Shown: in pieces, positions 6,682 to 13,616 of the stretch | Position numbering within the stretch: the first letter of the stretch is position 1 | Layout of the letters: each line of letters starts with the position of its first letter | Assembly (NCBI GenBank): GCA_964572885.1 | Contig: CAZNFC010000005.1 | Span: forward strand, 1-20,811 | DNA: 20,811 bases | Reading direction: 5' to 3' | Source of the DNA: UBA10107 sp964572885 | Lineage (GTDB): Archaea; Nanobdellota; Nanobdellia; Woesearchaeales; UBA10107 | Program-made: the position numbers and the translations under genes | The notes under the pieces: model-generated | The model's input: only the letters and a program-made list of their open reading frames with translations | Told to the model about the DNA's origin: nothing | The model's database searches: none

Positions 6682-7152
6682 TTATTTGGAAATATCTTCG
6701 TATTTTGCCTGCTGTTTTCTGTTTGTCTTGGTATCTCTGATGTAAACTCTATTGCCAAGATTGAGCACTATTGATTCGTGCCCCTTGAAGTTTACAATGT
6801 CTCCTTTCTTGAAATCAGGAACTCTGAACAATACTGTCACCCTGTACAAATCCTTGCTTGTTTCTTTGCTTCTTGTCACTAATCTTGATGTCTCTATTAA
6901 TTGTCCGCCGAATCTTTGTCTTAATGAATGTCCTAACCGTTTTGTGAATGCACCGGAAGAAAAGTGATAATCAATCCCGTTTTTCACCTCGATTATCTTT
7001 ATACAGAAAGCATTTTTATCATGATATTTTAATATCTCTTTGTCTATGAAATCAATTATTTCCTGAGAGGGATTTCTAAGCTGAAATACGCCGTTGTAAG
7101 CCTGTCCATGCACTTTGTAGCAGATGGGGCAATAATCTATTACTTCCATCAT
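6682..7152 (-). CDS. Short NMD3-like protein (60S/50S ribosome-associated, single zinc knuckle)
   Basis: From ATG 7152 the product is 157 residues and starts MMEVIDYCPICYK, a zinc knuckle (CPIC). The rest follows the archaeal NMD3 pattern: GIDYHFSSG, a RLGHSLRQRFGG helix, ETSRLVTRSKETSKDLYRVT, then VLFRVPDFKKGDIVNFKGH. Eukaryotic NMD3 binds the nascent 60S subunit for export; the archaeal homologue is thought to act in large-subunit maturation or quality control. This copy lacks the additional N-terminal Cys pairs found in full-length NMD3. A longer reading to 7395 runs over the divergent signal peptidase gene and has no NMD3 character, so it was rejected. It is upstream of PurA on the same strand with a 60-nt gap. 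Confidence 0.75.
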   Translation of the reverse strand: MMEVIDYCPICYKVHGQAYNGVFQLRNPSQEIIDFIDKEILKYHDKNAFCIKIIEVKNGIDYHFSSGAFTKRLGHSLRQRFGGQLIETSRLVTRSKETSKDLYRVTVLFRVPDFKKGDIVNFKGHESIVLNLGNRVYIRDTKTNRKQQAKYEDISK

Positions 7153-7169
7153 CTCATTTAAAAGGAAAA

Positions 7170-7180
7170 GGTTTATAATC
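7170..7180. promoter_or_regulatory. Shared TATA-like element in a divergent promoter
   Basis: GGTTTATAATC lies in the 49-nt region between the divergent NMD3-like and signal peptidase genes. On the plus strand it is about 26 nt before ATG 7202; on the minus strand GATTATAAACC is about 23 nt before ATG 7152. The two genes may share or compete for this element. Confidence 0.4.
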
Positions 7181-7201
7181 TTATCGAGGGGATTATTGAT
7201 T

Positions 7202-7810
7202 ATGGATATAAAGAACGCTTTGAAGAAGTTCTGGCATTTTATCTGGGAAGAAGACAGCCTGTTAAGCTGGATAGCAAACATAATACTTGCTTTTATTTTG
7301 ATTAAATACATCATATTTCCTGTTCTCGGATTTGCGTTAGGAAGCCAGTTTCCTGTAGTCGCTGTCGTTTCAAGTTCTATGGAACATGACGGCAATTTCG
7401 ACCAATGGTGGATCTCAAGAGCTGTATGCGCAAATACTTACTGTACTCAGGAAGAATATTATAAGACATTCAACATAACTAAAGATGATTTTGAAAATTT
7501 CAATTTCAAAAATGGATTCAATAAAGGAGATGTCATGGTCTTGACATCAGCAGATAATATAAAACTTGGAGATATATTAGTATTCATTGCTGATGACGGA
7601 AGGCCAATCATTCACAGAGTCGTAAAACTTGATCCTTTGCAGACAAAAGGTGACCATAATTTCGCCCAGATAGAGACTCAGTCTTTGAACGAAAAGACAG
7701 TAAGCAAATACAAAAAGATAGGTAAGGCATTGTTCAGGATTCCATACATTGGATATGTAAAGATATTATTTGTACAGCTTATGCAGATGTTAGGGGTGAA
7801 TATACGATGA
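7202..7810 (+). CDS. Signal peptidase I (archaeal/Sec11 type, S26B)
   Basis: This membrane protease removes signal peptides of Sec-exported proteins. The 202-residue product has an N-terminal membrane segment (about 20-46), the nucleophile S59 in VVSSSMEH, GDILVF (123-128), the catalytic H138 in IIHRVVKL (archaeal enzymes use Ser-His rather than Ser-Lys), and D151 in TKGDHN. A C-terminal hydrophobic stretch (about 180-198) may be a second membrane anchor. Between the Ser and GDxxxF motifs there is an extra loop (about 61-110) with two Cys (C76, C81). ATG 7202 is preferred over TTG 7196 because GAGGGG (7185-7190) is well spaced from it and it fits the TATA distance. It overlaps the next start by 4 nt, so it shares an mRNA with TFS. 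Confidence 0.88.
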   Translation: MDIKNALKKFWHFIWEEDSLLSWIANIILAFILIKYIIFPVLGFALGSQFPVVAVVSSSMEHDGNFDQWWISRAVCANTYCTQEEYYKTFNITKDDFENFNFKNGFNKGDVMVLTSADNIKLGDILVFIADDGRPIIHRVVKLDPLQTKGDHNFAQIETQSLNEKTVSKYKKIGKALFRIPYIGYVKILFVQLMQMLGVNIR

Positions 7811-8118
7811 AATTCTGTCCTAAATGCAGTTCAATATTGATGCCCAAAAAGACTGATAAAGGAGTGATGTTTGTCTGCCACTGCGGGTATTCTGAGAAAG
7901 GGGAAGCAAAGATAACTGAAGCAGTAAAGCAGGAAAAAAGAGAGATGGGTGTCGTTGAAAAAGAGATAGACACTCATCCTATAGTAAAAGCAAGATGTCC
8001 TGACTGCAAACACGATGAAGCATTCAACTGGGAAATCCAGACAAGATCACCTGATGAAGCCGCAACACAATTCTTCAAATGCAGGAAATGCGGCCATACC
8101 TGGAGAGAATATAGATAA
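7807..8118 (+). CDS. Transcription factor S (TFS/TFIIS-RPB9 family)
   Basis: TFS rescues backtracked archaeal RNA polymerase by stimulating transcript cleavage. The 103-residue protein has the N-terminal zinc ribbon (C4/C7, C24/C26) and the C-terminal ribbon CPDC (64-67) and CRKCGHTWR (92-100). The acidic hairpin tip that enters the polymerase active site is present as QTRSPDEAATQFF, with D83 and E84; this marks an active TFS rather than a plain RPB9-like subunit. Length is normal. Its ATG overlaps the signal peptidase stop in an ATGA arrangement, and the YggU-like frame follows at once. Confidence 0.93.
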   Translation: MKFCPKCSSILMPKKTDKGVMFVCHCGYSEKGEAKITEAVKQEKREMGVVEKEIDTHPIVKARCPDCKHDEAFNWEIQTRSPDEAATQFFKCRKCGHTWREYR

Positions 8119-8357
8119 ATGTTCTTGATTATGTAAAAGACAATAGATTAAAAATAATTGTAAAACCAAACTCTAAAGAAAATAAAGTCATCGGATATGA
8201 TGAAAACAAACAGGCATTGAGAATCGATATTTCTGCTCCTGCAGAAGACAACAAAGCAAATATTGGGGTCATAAAATTCTTCAGTAAATTATTAAAAAAG
8301 AAAGTATCGATCAAATCAGGATTGAGAAACAAAGAGAAATTATTGATTATTTTTTAA
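8115..8357 (+). CDS. YggU/DUF167 family protein, without a recognisable start codon
   Basis: The open frame after the in-frame TAG at 8112-8114 encodes about 80 residues with the DUF167 pattern: LKIIVKPNSKENKVIGYD, then IDISAPAEDNKANIGVIKFF (usual APPxxGKAN), then KVSIKSGLRNKEKLLI (usual sG.tsr.K). No ATG, GTG or TTG occurs in frame before the conserved domain; the first codons are ATA, AAT, GTT, CTT. An ATG at 8119-8121, right at the TFS stop, lies one base out of frame and hits TAA after five codons. So either an unusual start is used, translation slips after ATG 8119, or a base was lost in the assembly. The function of the family is unknown. It overlaps the convergent dCTP deaminase-like gene by 11 nt. 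Confidence 0.7.
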   Translation: MNVLDYVKDNRLKIIVKPNSKENKVIGYDENKQALRIDISAPAEDNKANIGVIKFFSKLLKKKVSIKSGLRNKEKLLIIF

Positions 8358-9525
8358 CTGCTGGCAGGAATTGTTTTCCGAGAGTAGGGCCAGGTTGTTG
8401 GTGCTGGTAATTGCTTCTGTACACTGCCTGTCCGTATGCTATTGGTCTTCCTTTTTCATCAACAGGCTCAACCGCCATCCTTTCGAACTGCATGTTGCAT
8501 ATTCTTTGCCCGTCAATTATCCTGAATGTCTTATTTAGCCTAACTTCCAATGTCGCAGGCGCAAAGAATCCGGGATCAAAGAATCCCGCATAGTGTACAC
8601 GTCCTTCTGCTGAGCTTACATCATATGCCCTCAAAGTTCCGCATAAAGTTGGAGAGAAACGGACTTTTTCTCTGGTAGCTAAAAGATAAAATCGTCCTTT
8701 TTCCAAAATAAGCTCTCCATTGGACGGTCTCGAGATAGGCTTCCAAAATTCATGAGCTCTATCGACAAGAGATCCCCTATCTCCGGTTAAGTCATATGCT
8801 CCTACCAATGAGCTGTCATTTGCTTCGTATGCGACAATAGGGCTTTGCAAATCAACAGTCATGTCTATCCCGTCATCATTGAATTGCAAAAAGTTGAGCG
8901 GTATTGGCTTGTCATGCAGATTATACATCAATGGAGTTTCTGAATGTATTATTTTCAGCTCTCTCTCAGACACTCCGGATTTTTTATATCCGATACGCAA
9001 TTGATTCAATGATAATCCCTTTTTGACTTTGATATCAAAACTCAAAGGGATACACTCAACAAGCATTCTCCTTCTTCCTTGGATATTCACAAAATCAGAT
9101 CTTGGTACACCTTCTACATGCACTACTGTATATGCATCCCCTCTACCTATGGAGCTTTTTGGATTTATTGTTCCAAAAAAACCCTGAGGAAGATCGAGCA
9201 TCTCCTGCAATTCCATCAAGTATATATGTCCTCTTTCCAGATAAGTTGTCTTATCTTCAGAAAGCATCAAGTCATATTTTCCGTAACGGCTGACTATTTG
9301 TTCAATAGATTCTGTTTCACCAGGAAGAAAACTCGTCCTCATCCTAAAGCATCTTTCACCCAATCGCAAATCAAGACTTGCGGGCTGAAGCTGGACTTTG
9401 CTCAACGGAGGAGCTATAATTATGCCTCCCCTTGTCATTGCCAATAATTCTTGTCTCGGACAAATGCCTTCTGGATGGTCAACTCTATTAGAATTATCTC
9501 CTTGCTTAACACCCTTTCTGACCAT
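8347..9525 (-). CDS. Two-domain dCTP deaminase family protein (DCD, PF06559-like)
   Basis: The 392-residue protein holds two dUTPase/DCD-like beta-barrel halves. The N-terminal half has LQPASLDLRLG (46-56) and PKSSIGR (122-128), the phosphate-binding motif of dCTP deaminase/dUTPase. The C-terminal half has GTLRAYDVSSAEGR (296-309) and HYAGFFDPGFFAPATLEV (311-328), where E327 aligns with the catalytic Glu of dCTP deaminase. This tandem layout is known from the 2'-deoxycytidine 5'-triphosphate deaminase proteins of proteobacteria and is not the single-domain archaeal Dcd. It would make dUTP from dCTP to feed thymidylate synthesis. A TATA-like AGTATTTAAAC (9547-9557) fits a leaderless start at 9525. 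The motifs appear divided between the two halves, so substrate is inferred from family. Confidence 0.82.
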   Translation of the reverse strand: MVRKGVKQGDNSNRVDHPEGICPRQELLAMTRGGIIIAPPLSKVQLQPASLDLRLGERCFRMRTSFLPGETESIEQIVSRYGKYDLMLSEDKTTYLERGHIYLMELQEMLDLPQGFFGTINPKSSIGRGDAYTVVHVEGVPRSDFVNIQGRRRMLVECIPLSFDIKVKKGLSLNQLRIGYKKSGVSERELKIIHSETPLMYNLHDKPIPLNFLQFNDDGIDMTVDLQSPIVAYEANDSSLVGAYDLTGDRGSLVDRAHEFWKPISRPSNGELILEKGRFYLLATREKVRFSPTLCGTLRAYDVSSAEGRVHYAGFFDPGFFAPATLEVRLNKTFRIIDGQRICNMQFERMAVEPVDEKGRPIAYGQAVYRSNYQHQQPGPTLGKQFLPAVKK

Positions 9526-9546
9526 GTCCGCAACAAAACTTAACTT

Positions 9547-9557
9547 GTTTAAATACT
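9547..9557 (-). promoter_or_regulatory. TATA-like box for the dCTP deaminase-like gene
   Basis: On the minus strand AGTATTTAAAC is centred about 27 nt upstream of ATG 9525, typical for leaderless archaeal transcription. Confidence 0.45.
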
Positions 9558-9560
9558 TTT

Positions 9561-9592
9561 AGAAAATAAAAGGCTTTGTTAACCACAAAGCC
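9561..9592 (-). terminator. Hairpin plus U-tract, terminator-like
   Basis: On the minus strand GGCTTTGT and ACAAAGCC form a perfect 8-bp stem around a 5-nt loop, followed immediately by TTTTATTTTCT. It begins 9 nt after the stop of the 55-residue ORF and lies upstream of the dCTP deaminase promoter. The form is that of an intrinsic terminator; most archaea rely on a U-tract alone. Confidence 0.55.
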
Positions 9593-9600
9593 AAAGGTGT

Positions 9601-9768
9601 CTATTGCTCCTTTTCCTCAGCGAAAAATGAATCGAGTTTTTTTGATTTTTTGGATGCTTCGTAGCTTACTGTCAATTTTTTTGCCTCTTTTGTTGAATTA
9701 AATTGTCTTAAAACTCTTTTGCTTATAAATACATTCGCTATTAGAAATATATTATGAAACATATACAT
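9601..9768 (-). CDS. Hypothetical small protein (55 aa)
   Basis: An open frame on the minus strand runs from ATG 9768 to a TAG at 9603-9601. It has a short hydrophobic N-terminus (MYMFHNIFLIANVFIS) followed by a Lys/Ser/Glu-rich C-terminal part (KRVLRQFNSTKEAKKL, then a tail ending FFAEEKEQ). The composition of the second half is like real low-GC proteins. ATG 9762 is an alternative start. It is bracketed on its own strand by two terminator-like hairpins (9781-9812 upstream, 9561-9592 downstream), which suggests a separate transcript, although no clear promoter apart from the U-tract-like AT sequence near 9790 is visible. No family is recognised and it may instead be a chance ORF in a small RNA. 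Confidence 0.4.
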   Translation of the reverse strand: MYMFHNIFLIANVFISKRVLRQFNSTKEAKKLTVSYEASKKSKKLDSFFAEEKEQ

Positions 9769-9780
9769 TATTTCTACTAA

Positions 9781-9812
9781 GAAAATAATTAAAAAGCGAC
9801 AAAAGTCGCTTT
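9781..9812 (-). terminator. Hairpin plus U-rich tract, terminator-like
   Basis: AAAGCGAC (9793-9800) and GTCGCTTT (9805-9812) form a perfect 8-bp stem with a 4-nt loop. On the minus strand it is followed by TTAATTATTTTC. It starts 17 nt after the stop of the 163-residue gene, so it probably ends the metallophosphoesterase operon. Confidence 0.6.
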
Positions 9813-9829
9813 AAATTCATTGAAATGAA

Positions 9830-10321
9830 CTATTCTCTTATCAAAGATACCATCTTGTGATCAATAACTGTACCTTTGAGGGAATCAATCTTGATATTTA
9901 TAGTCTTGAACTGCTGCGTGACAAAAGTTATGTTCCAGACTTGGCCTATCTTGTCTATGTTCTGAAGTATCATGAACGATTTGAATACCGTGCTGCCTTT
10001 GTATTCCTTACCAAGTATCTCATTTGCATTATCAAGAGCTTTATCTTCTGTTACTTTGACTTCTTTGACATCAAGTCTGTTCACTAACTTCTTCTGTTCT
10101 TTGAAAACTTCAGAATCTTCATTTCTGGTTATCTTGTCATCAACAACAAATACTGTAATCAAGTTTGATTCAGGATTGAAATATCCTATCTGCCATATCT
10201 TTGAATTGACTTCATCCAACATCCTGAAACAGTGAGCAAGATAAGCTTTTTTATGATTCTTGATCCAGGAAGTGAACTCTTTAGAATCTTCAAGTTTTTT
10301 TATTATATCAATTACGTTCAT
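9830..10321 (-). CDS. Hypothetical protein (163 aa)
   Basis: No family is recognised. The protein has no signal peptide or membrane segment. It starts with a helix (MNVIDIIKKLEDSKEFTSWI), has an alternating strand-rich middle (NLITVFVVDDKI, NRLDVKEVKVTED), and ends with QVWNITFVTQQFKTINIKID followed by a strand and SLIRE. The last segment (N-I-K-I-D-x-x-x-G-x-V) is vaguely like the PepSY-type beta-alpha unit, but this is too weak to name it. Its start codon overlaps the stop of the metallophosphoesterase in an ATGA arrangement, so the two are translationally coupled and may work together. A terminator-like hairpin follows. Confidence 0.7.
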   Translation of the reverse strand: MNVIDIIKKLEDSKEFTSWIKNHKKAYLAHCFRMLDEVNSKIWQIGYFNPESNLITVFVVDDKITRNEDSEVFKEQKKLVNRLDVKEVKVTEDKALDNANEILGKEYKGSTVFKSFMILQNIDKIGQVWNITFVTQQFKTINIKIDSLKGTVIDHKMVSLIRE

Positions 10322-10956
10322 TTTAGTTCAATTATTTTTCCTTTTGGCCCTGGGTTCAACACCAATGTTTTTCCGACTTTCTGCTGTTTTCCAAATCCTT
10401 CATGTATATGTCCTGCCAACGCAAGCACAACATTATGTTTTTCTATGAATTCTCTGTAATCCAGGCTTCCGACATGCCCGTATCCAGGCCTGTAGTCTAT
10501 TTTGGTACCGTAAGGCGGACCATGAGTCAATAATATAATCTTATCGTTTTTGTTCAATCTCTCAGTTATTTTCTTCATCGAACTTACGAATTCAGGATCT
10601 TTTCTCGAAAATCCTCCTCCTCCGTATCCGATAAAGACATAATCTCCAACTCTTTTCATTTTCTTGTGCAGGAAGTCGATATTCGGATATTTCTTGGAAA
10701 GAATCCTTACATCAAGCTCATCTTCATGGTTGCCGTGTATAATGATGACTTCTGTCCCAAGAGAGGCAATCTTCTTCAGGAATAATTCAATATGGTCTCC
10801 GAAAAGAGTGAAGTCTCCTGTGCAGATCACAAGCCCTATTTTTTTGCTTTTAATGACATGTTTCAGATTATCGAGATATCTTATCATTTCATGCGGAGAA
10901 GTGTATCCGTGATCTTTTACGCTTCCATGAATGTCAGTAAAGGCTAAAATCTTCAT
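10318..10956 (-). CDS. Calcineurin-like metallophosphoesterase
   Basis: The 212-residue protein has all motifs of the dinuclear metal phosphoesterase fold in order: DIHG (8-11), GDF (47-49), GNHED (75-79), THGPP (144-148) and GHIHE (182-186). Its size and the late GHIHEGFG with LNPGP resemble the small archaeal/YfcE-like phosphodiesterase group. The substrate cannot be told from sequence. A TATA-like AAATATATAAA centred about 28 nt upstream of ATG 10956 supports leaderless transcription from the divergent region shared with the PKD-protein gene. It is coupled by overlap to the 163-residue gene downstream. Confidence 0.88.
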   Translation of the reverse strand: MKILAFTDIHGSVKDHGYTSPHEMIRYLDNLKHVIKSKKIGLVICTGDFTLFGDHIELFLKKIASLGTEVIIIHGNHEDELDVRILSKKYPNIDFLHKKMKRVGDYVFIGYGGGGFSRKDPEFVSSMKKITERLNKNDKIILLTHGPPYGTKIDYRPGYGHVGSLDYREFIEKHNVVLALAGHIHEGFGKQQKVGKTLVLNPGPKGKIIELK

Positions 10957-10978
10957 TATATAAAGAACTAAGCAAAAC

Positions 10979-10990
10979 TTTATATATTTA
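10979..10990. promoter_or_regulatory. TATA-like element in a divergent promoter
   Basis: TTTATATATTTA serves the metallophosphoesterase on the minus strand (centre about 28 nt from ATG 10956). On the plus strand it would place transcription start near 11010, about 30 nt before ATG 11039. A second plus-strand candidate, CTTTATAAATG, lies at 10998-11008. Confidence 0.4.
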
Positions 10991-11038
10991 GTCGTCCTTT
11001 ATAAATGACAAGGGGGTTAATGACTGTTAGAGTACACT

Positions 11039-13615
11039 ATGAAGACCGCAAAACTAAGCTTATTAATTATTGTAGCATCTATCTTAAATCTTAGCGCTTT
11101 TGCACAAGTAGTAATAACTCCAAGCAATCCTGATGATAATAGCAATCTTGTCTGCTCAATAGGGGGATTGAATCCTTCAGGATATACATATGCGTGGGTT
11201 GTAGATGGTCAATCAAGAAATTTCGCCAATTTAGTGCCTGCATCGGAAACTTCTATAAATCAAAAATGGACATGTAAAATTTCCTCTGCTCCAACGATGT
11301 ACACTGGAGCGATTTCAATTGGAGAAGCAAGCGTGGTTATCGCTGCTCCTGTTATTACGCCACCAACAGTCACAAACCAAGCTCCTGTCGCAGATTTCAC
11401 TTCAAATTCTCCCCAAAATGAAGGTTCAACAGTAACTTTCACAAGCAATAGTTATGATCCAGATGGAACAATTGCAAGTTATTCCTGGAATTTTGGAGAT
11501 GGTTCAACTTCAGCTTTGAAGAATCCGACTCATGTTTATACAAATAACGGGACTTATTCTGTAAGATTGACTGTCACCGATAATTCTGATTCTGTTAATG
11601 CATTAACAAAAGCAATTATTGTGAATGATCTGACACCAACTGCTAACTTTACATTATTCCCAACAACAGTTGCAGTAAATCAGACGGCGCACTTCTCAGG
11701 AATTGCTAACTCATATGATTCAATTGTTAGCTGGAAATGGTTGTTTGAAGGCACTTTGAATGTAGGCTCACAAAATGAAACTTACAGATTCAGGATGCCT
11801 GGAACATACAATGTTTCTCTACTTGTCACTGATATTGATGGAAGTTCCTATCAAGTTGGGCCTAAACAAGTACAGGTTGTATTACCTAACATTTACGGAA
11901 CAATTTACAATATAGATAATGGCTCGGTAATCCCGGGAGCAAACATATCATTTTATGATAATTCAGTATGTGATTTGGACGAAATAACGCTCAATGGAAC
12001 TTGCTCGAATGTTAAACTTGTTCCTAAATCAATTCCAGATACTGTCTCTGATGCAAATGGAAATTATGCATTTTATCTTCCTTCTGGAGTTTATCATATG
12101 GTAATTCAGCACAGTCAGCAGGATGATTTGAATATTTTTGTCAATGATACTCCTAAGAAACATGATGCCGAATTGAATGAGAGATTAAATGCCCAGGATT
12201 ATAATTTTGAAGGACATATACTTTACAGCGGAAGATATGAGAACGGAAACAAGTATGTTGTCGGAGATCCTCTTGATTTCGTCATGTTCGGAGTCACAAG
12301 GCCAGGTTCTGCTCCAGTAAATGCGACTTATACTGTCGAGAGACATATTGAGGAATTGGGAGACGGTGGCTCTGATGGTGCATTAGTTCTAAATGGAAGT
12401 CTCTCAAATGCAAATCAGACTCTGAATGTTCCTGGAGACGGAACAAAAGTAGGCGATACGTTCCATTTCATAATTCCTCCTGAATTATCTGCTCCCGGAA
12501 GATATGATATACATGTATTAGTCAATAACTCGGGAACATTGGAGAAATGGCACAAGATAGGGAACTTCTTCATAGATAACATTACTACAACTGTTGCAGA
12601 TAATGTTACAGAAATAATTAACAATACAGCGGTTGTACTAAATAATGTTACTGTAACAACAAGATATTCACCTGAGTTGAACTTAGTAAAAGGTCCGAAT
12701 TACTGGGACTTTGCAAATGATACTTTGAATATAGGTCAATACAAAGATCAGCAATTTAATTCTTCATTCCAAGTAAAAATAGATGCACAACCTAATACAA
12801 TCCTAAGTCACTTACTTATAGCATCTCAACTATCCAATGTAAGTGAAGCTTGTACATTTGGACCAGAAGGAGATGAGGTAACTATAAGTGCCCCTGGAGC
12901 CTTAATCAATATCTCAACTTATTCAGGTTACGATCAATTAGTTTTGAACGTTACAAATGCAAGAGATCCAACAGGATGTTACGTTTACCCTTCTTTCCTT
13001 TACAATGTAAGCGATAAATACATGATAAATATGCAGGCTAAGGAGAGATATTACGGAGCATTTAGTTCTACAAGAAGCATTAATGCTACAATCTGGGCAA
13101 CTGAACAACAAATGAGAAATATATGGTATGATATTACTGAATATAGTCTTCCTGGAGTTAGAAATTTAAGTAAACCGGTCGGGTTTAGTGGTTATTATAA
13201 CGGAGATCACTGTGGAGGTAATGGTGGGTATTGTTTAGATTCAACTGAAGATAATGCAGGTATTCCTATAAATATTACTGACATTAGTCGTCACTACTAC
13301 GGACTTCCAGATTATTGGGACATCGCAAATGGTGGCGTAGGATTTGAATATAGGTCGGCAGAAGAAGGTTACGATGTAGGTGGTGTATCTTGGGCAACTG
13401 GATCACCTTTTACGGCATATTCCTGTTGGGATTCTTCGGCTGATGGTTTAGGTGCAACAAATTGTGAAAGAGATGCTATGAAAAATCTTTGGATGACGCC
13501 GCCGACAACATATAAATTCTTAGTAGTGGATCCTATGACTGCGAACAATGGAAGAGATACGATTATTTCATTCCTGACACAAGTTTGCAGCGACATAAGT
13601 GGTTGTACTCCTTAA
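11039..13615 (+). CDS. Secreted PKD-domain surface protein
   Basis: The 858-residue protein begins with a Sec signal peptide (residues 1-22, cleavage after AFA). PKD domain 1 spans about 115-196 with SWNFGDGSTSA and a THVY...GTYSVRLTVTD ending. PKD domain 2 spans about 198-282 with GTYNVSLLVTDIDG. Residues about 284-375 look like a carboxypeptidase-regulatory-like beta sandwich (VIPGANISFYD, DANGNYAFYLPSGVY). The remaining 480 residues are not recognised; they contain several Cys, many N-x-S/T sequons, and a Gly/Asp/Tyr/Trp-rich C-terminal part (750-858). There is no C-terminal membrane anchor, so it is probably released or bound to other surface proteins. A GGGGG stretch (11012-11016) is 22 nt upstream, too far for an ordinary ribosome binding site. 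The gene ends 1 nt before the convergent lipoprotein stop. Confidence 0.8.
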   Translation: MKTAKLSLLIIVASILNLSAFAQVVITPSNPDDNSNLVCSIGGLNPSGYTYAWVVDGQSRNFANLVPASETSINQKWTCKISSAPTMYTGAISIGEASVVIAAPVITPPTVTNQAPVADFTSNSPQNEGSTVTFTSNSYDPDGTIASYSWNFGDGSTSALKNPTHVYTNNGTYSVRLTVTDNSDSVNALTKAIIVNDLTPTANFTLFPTTVAVNQTAHFSGIANSYDSIVSWKWLFEGTLNVGSQNETYRFRMPGTYNVSLLVTDIDGSSYQVGPKQVQVVLPNIYGTIYNIDNGSVIPGANISFYDNSVCDLDEITLNGTCSNVKLVPKSIPDTVSDANGNYAFYLPSGVYHMVIQHSQQDDLNIFVNDTPKKHDAELNERLNAQDYNFEGHILYSGRYENGNKYVVGDPLDFVMFGVTRPGSAPVNATYTVERHIEELGDGGSDGALVLNGSLSNANQTLNVPGDGTKVGDTFHFIIPPELSAPGRYDIHVLVNNSGTLEKWHKIGNFFIDNITTTVADNVTEIINNTAVVLNNVTVTTRYSPELNLVKGPNYWDFANDTLNIGQYKDQQFNSSFQVKIDAQPNTILSHLLIASQLSNVSEACTFGPEGDEVTISAPGALINISTYSGYDQLVLNVTNARDPTGCYVYPSFLYNVSDKYMINMQAKERYYGAFSSTRSINATIWATEQQMRNIWYDITEYSLPGVRNLSKPVGFSGYYNGDHCGGNGGYCLDSTEDNAGIPINITDISRHYYGLPDYWDIANGGVGFEYRSAEEGYDVGGVSWATGSPFTAYSCWDSSADGLGATNCERDAMKNLWMTPPTTYKFLVVDPMTANNGRDTIISFLTQVCSDISGCTP

Positions 13616-13616
13616 A

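Noticed and set aside
7153..7395. N-terminal extension of the NMD3-like protein
   Set aside because: It reads antisense through the signal peptidase gene and shows no NMD3 similarity; MMEVIDYCPIC is the natural start.
11020..11094. Upstream 24-codon ORF starting at ATG 11020 ahead of the PKD gene
   Set aside because: It overlaps the signal peptide out of frame, GGGGG is only 3 nt before its ATG, and it shows no conserved feature.
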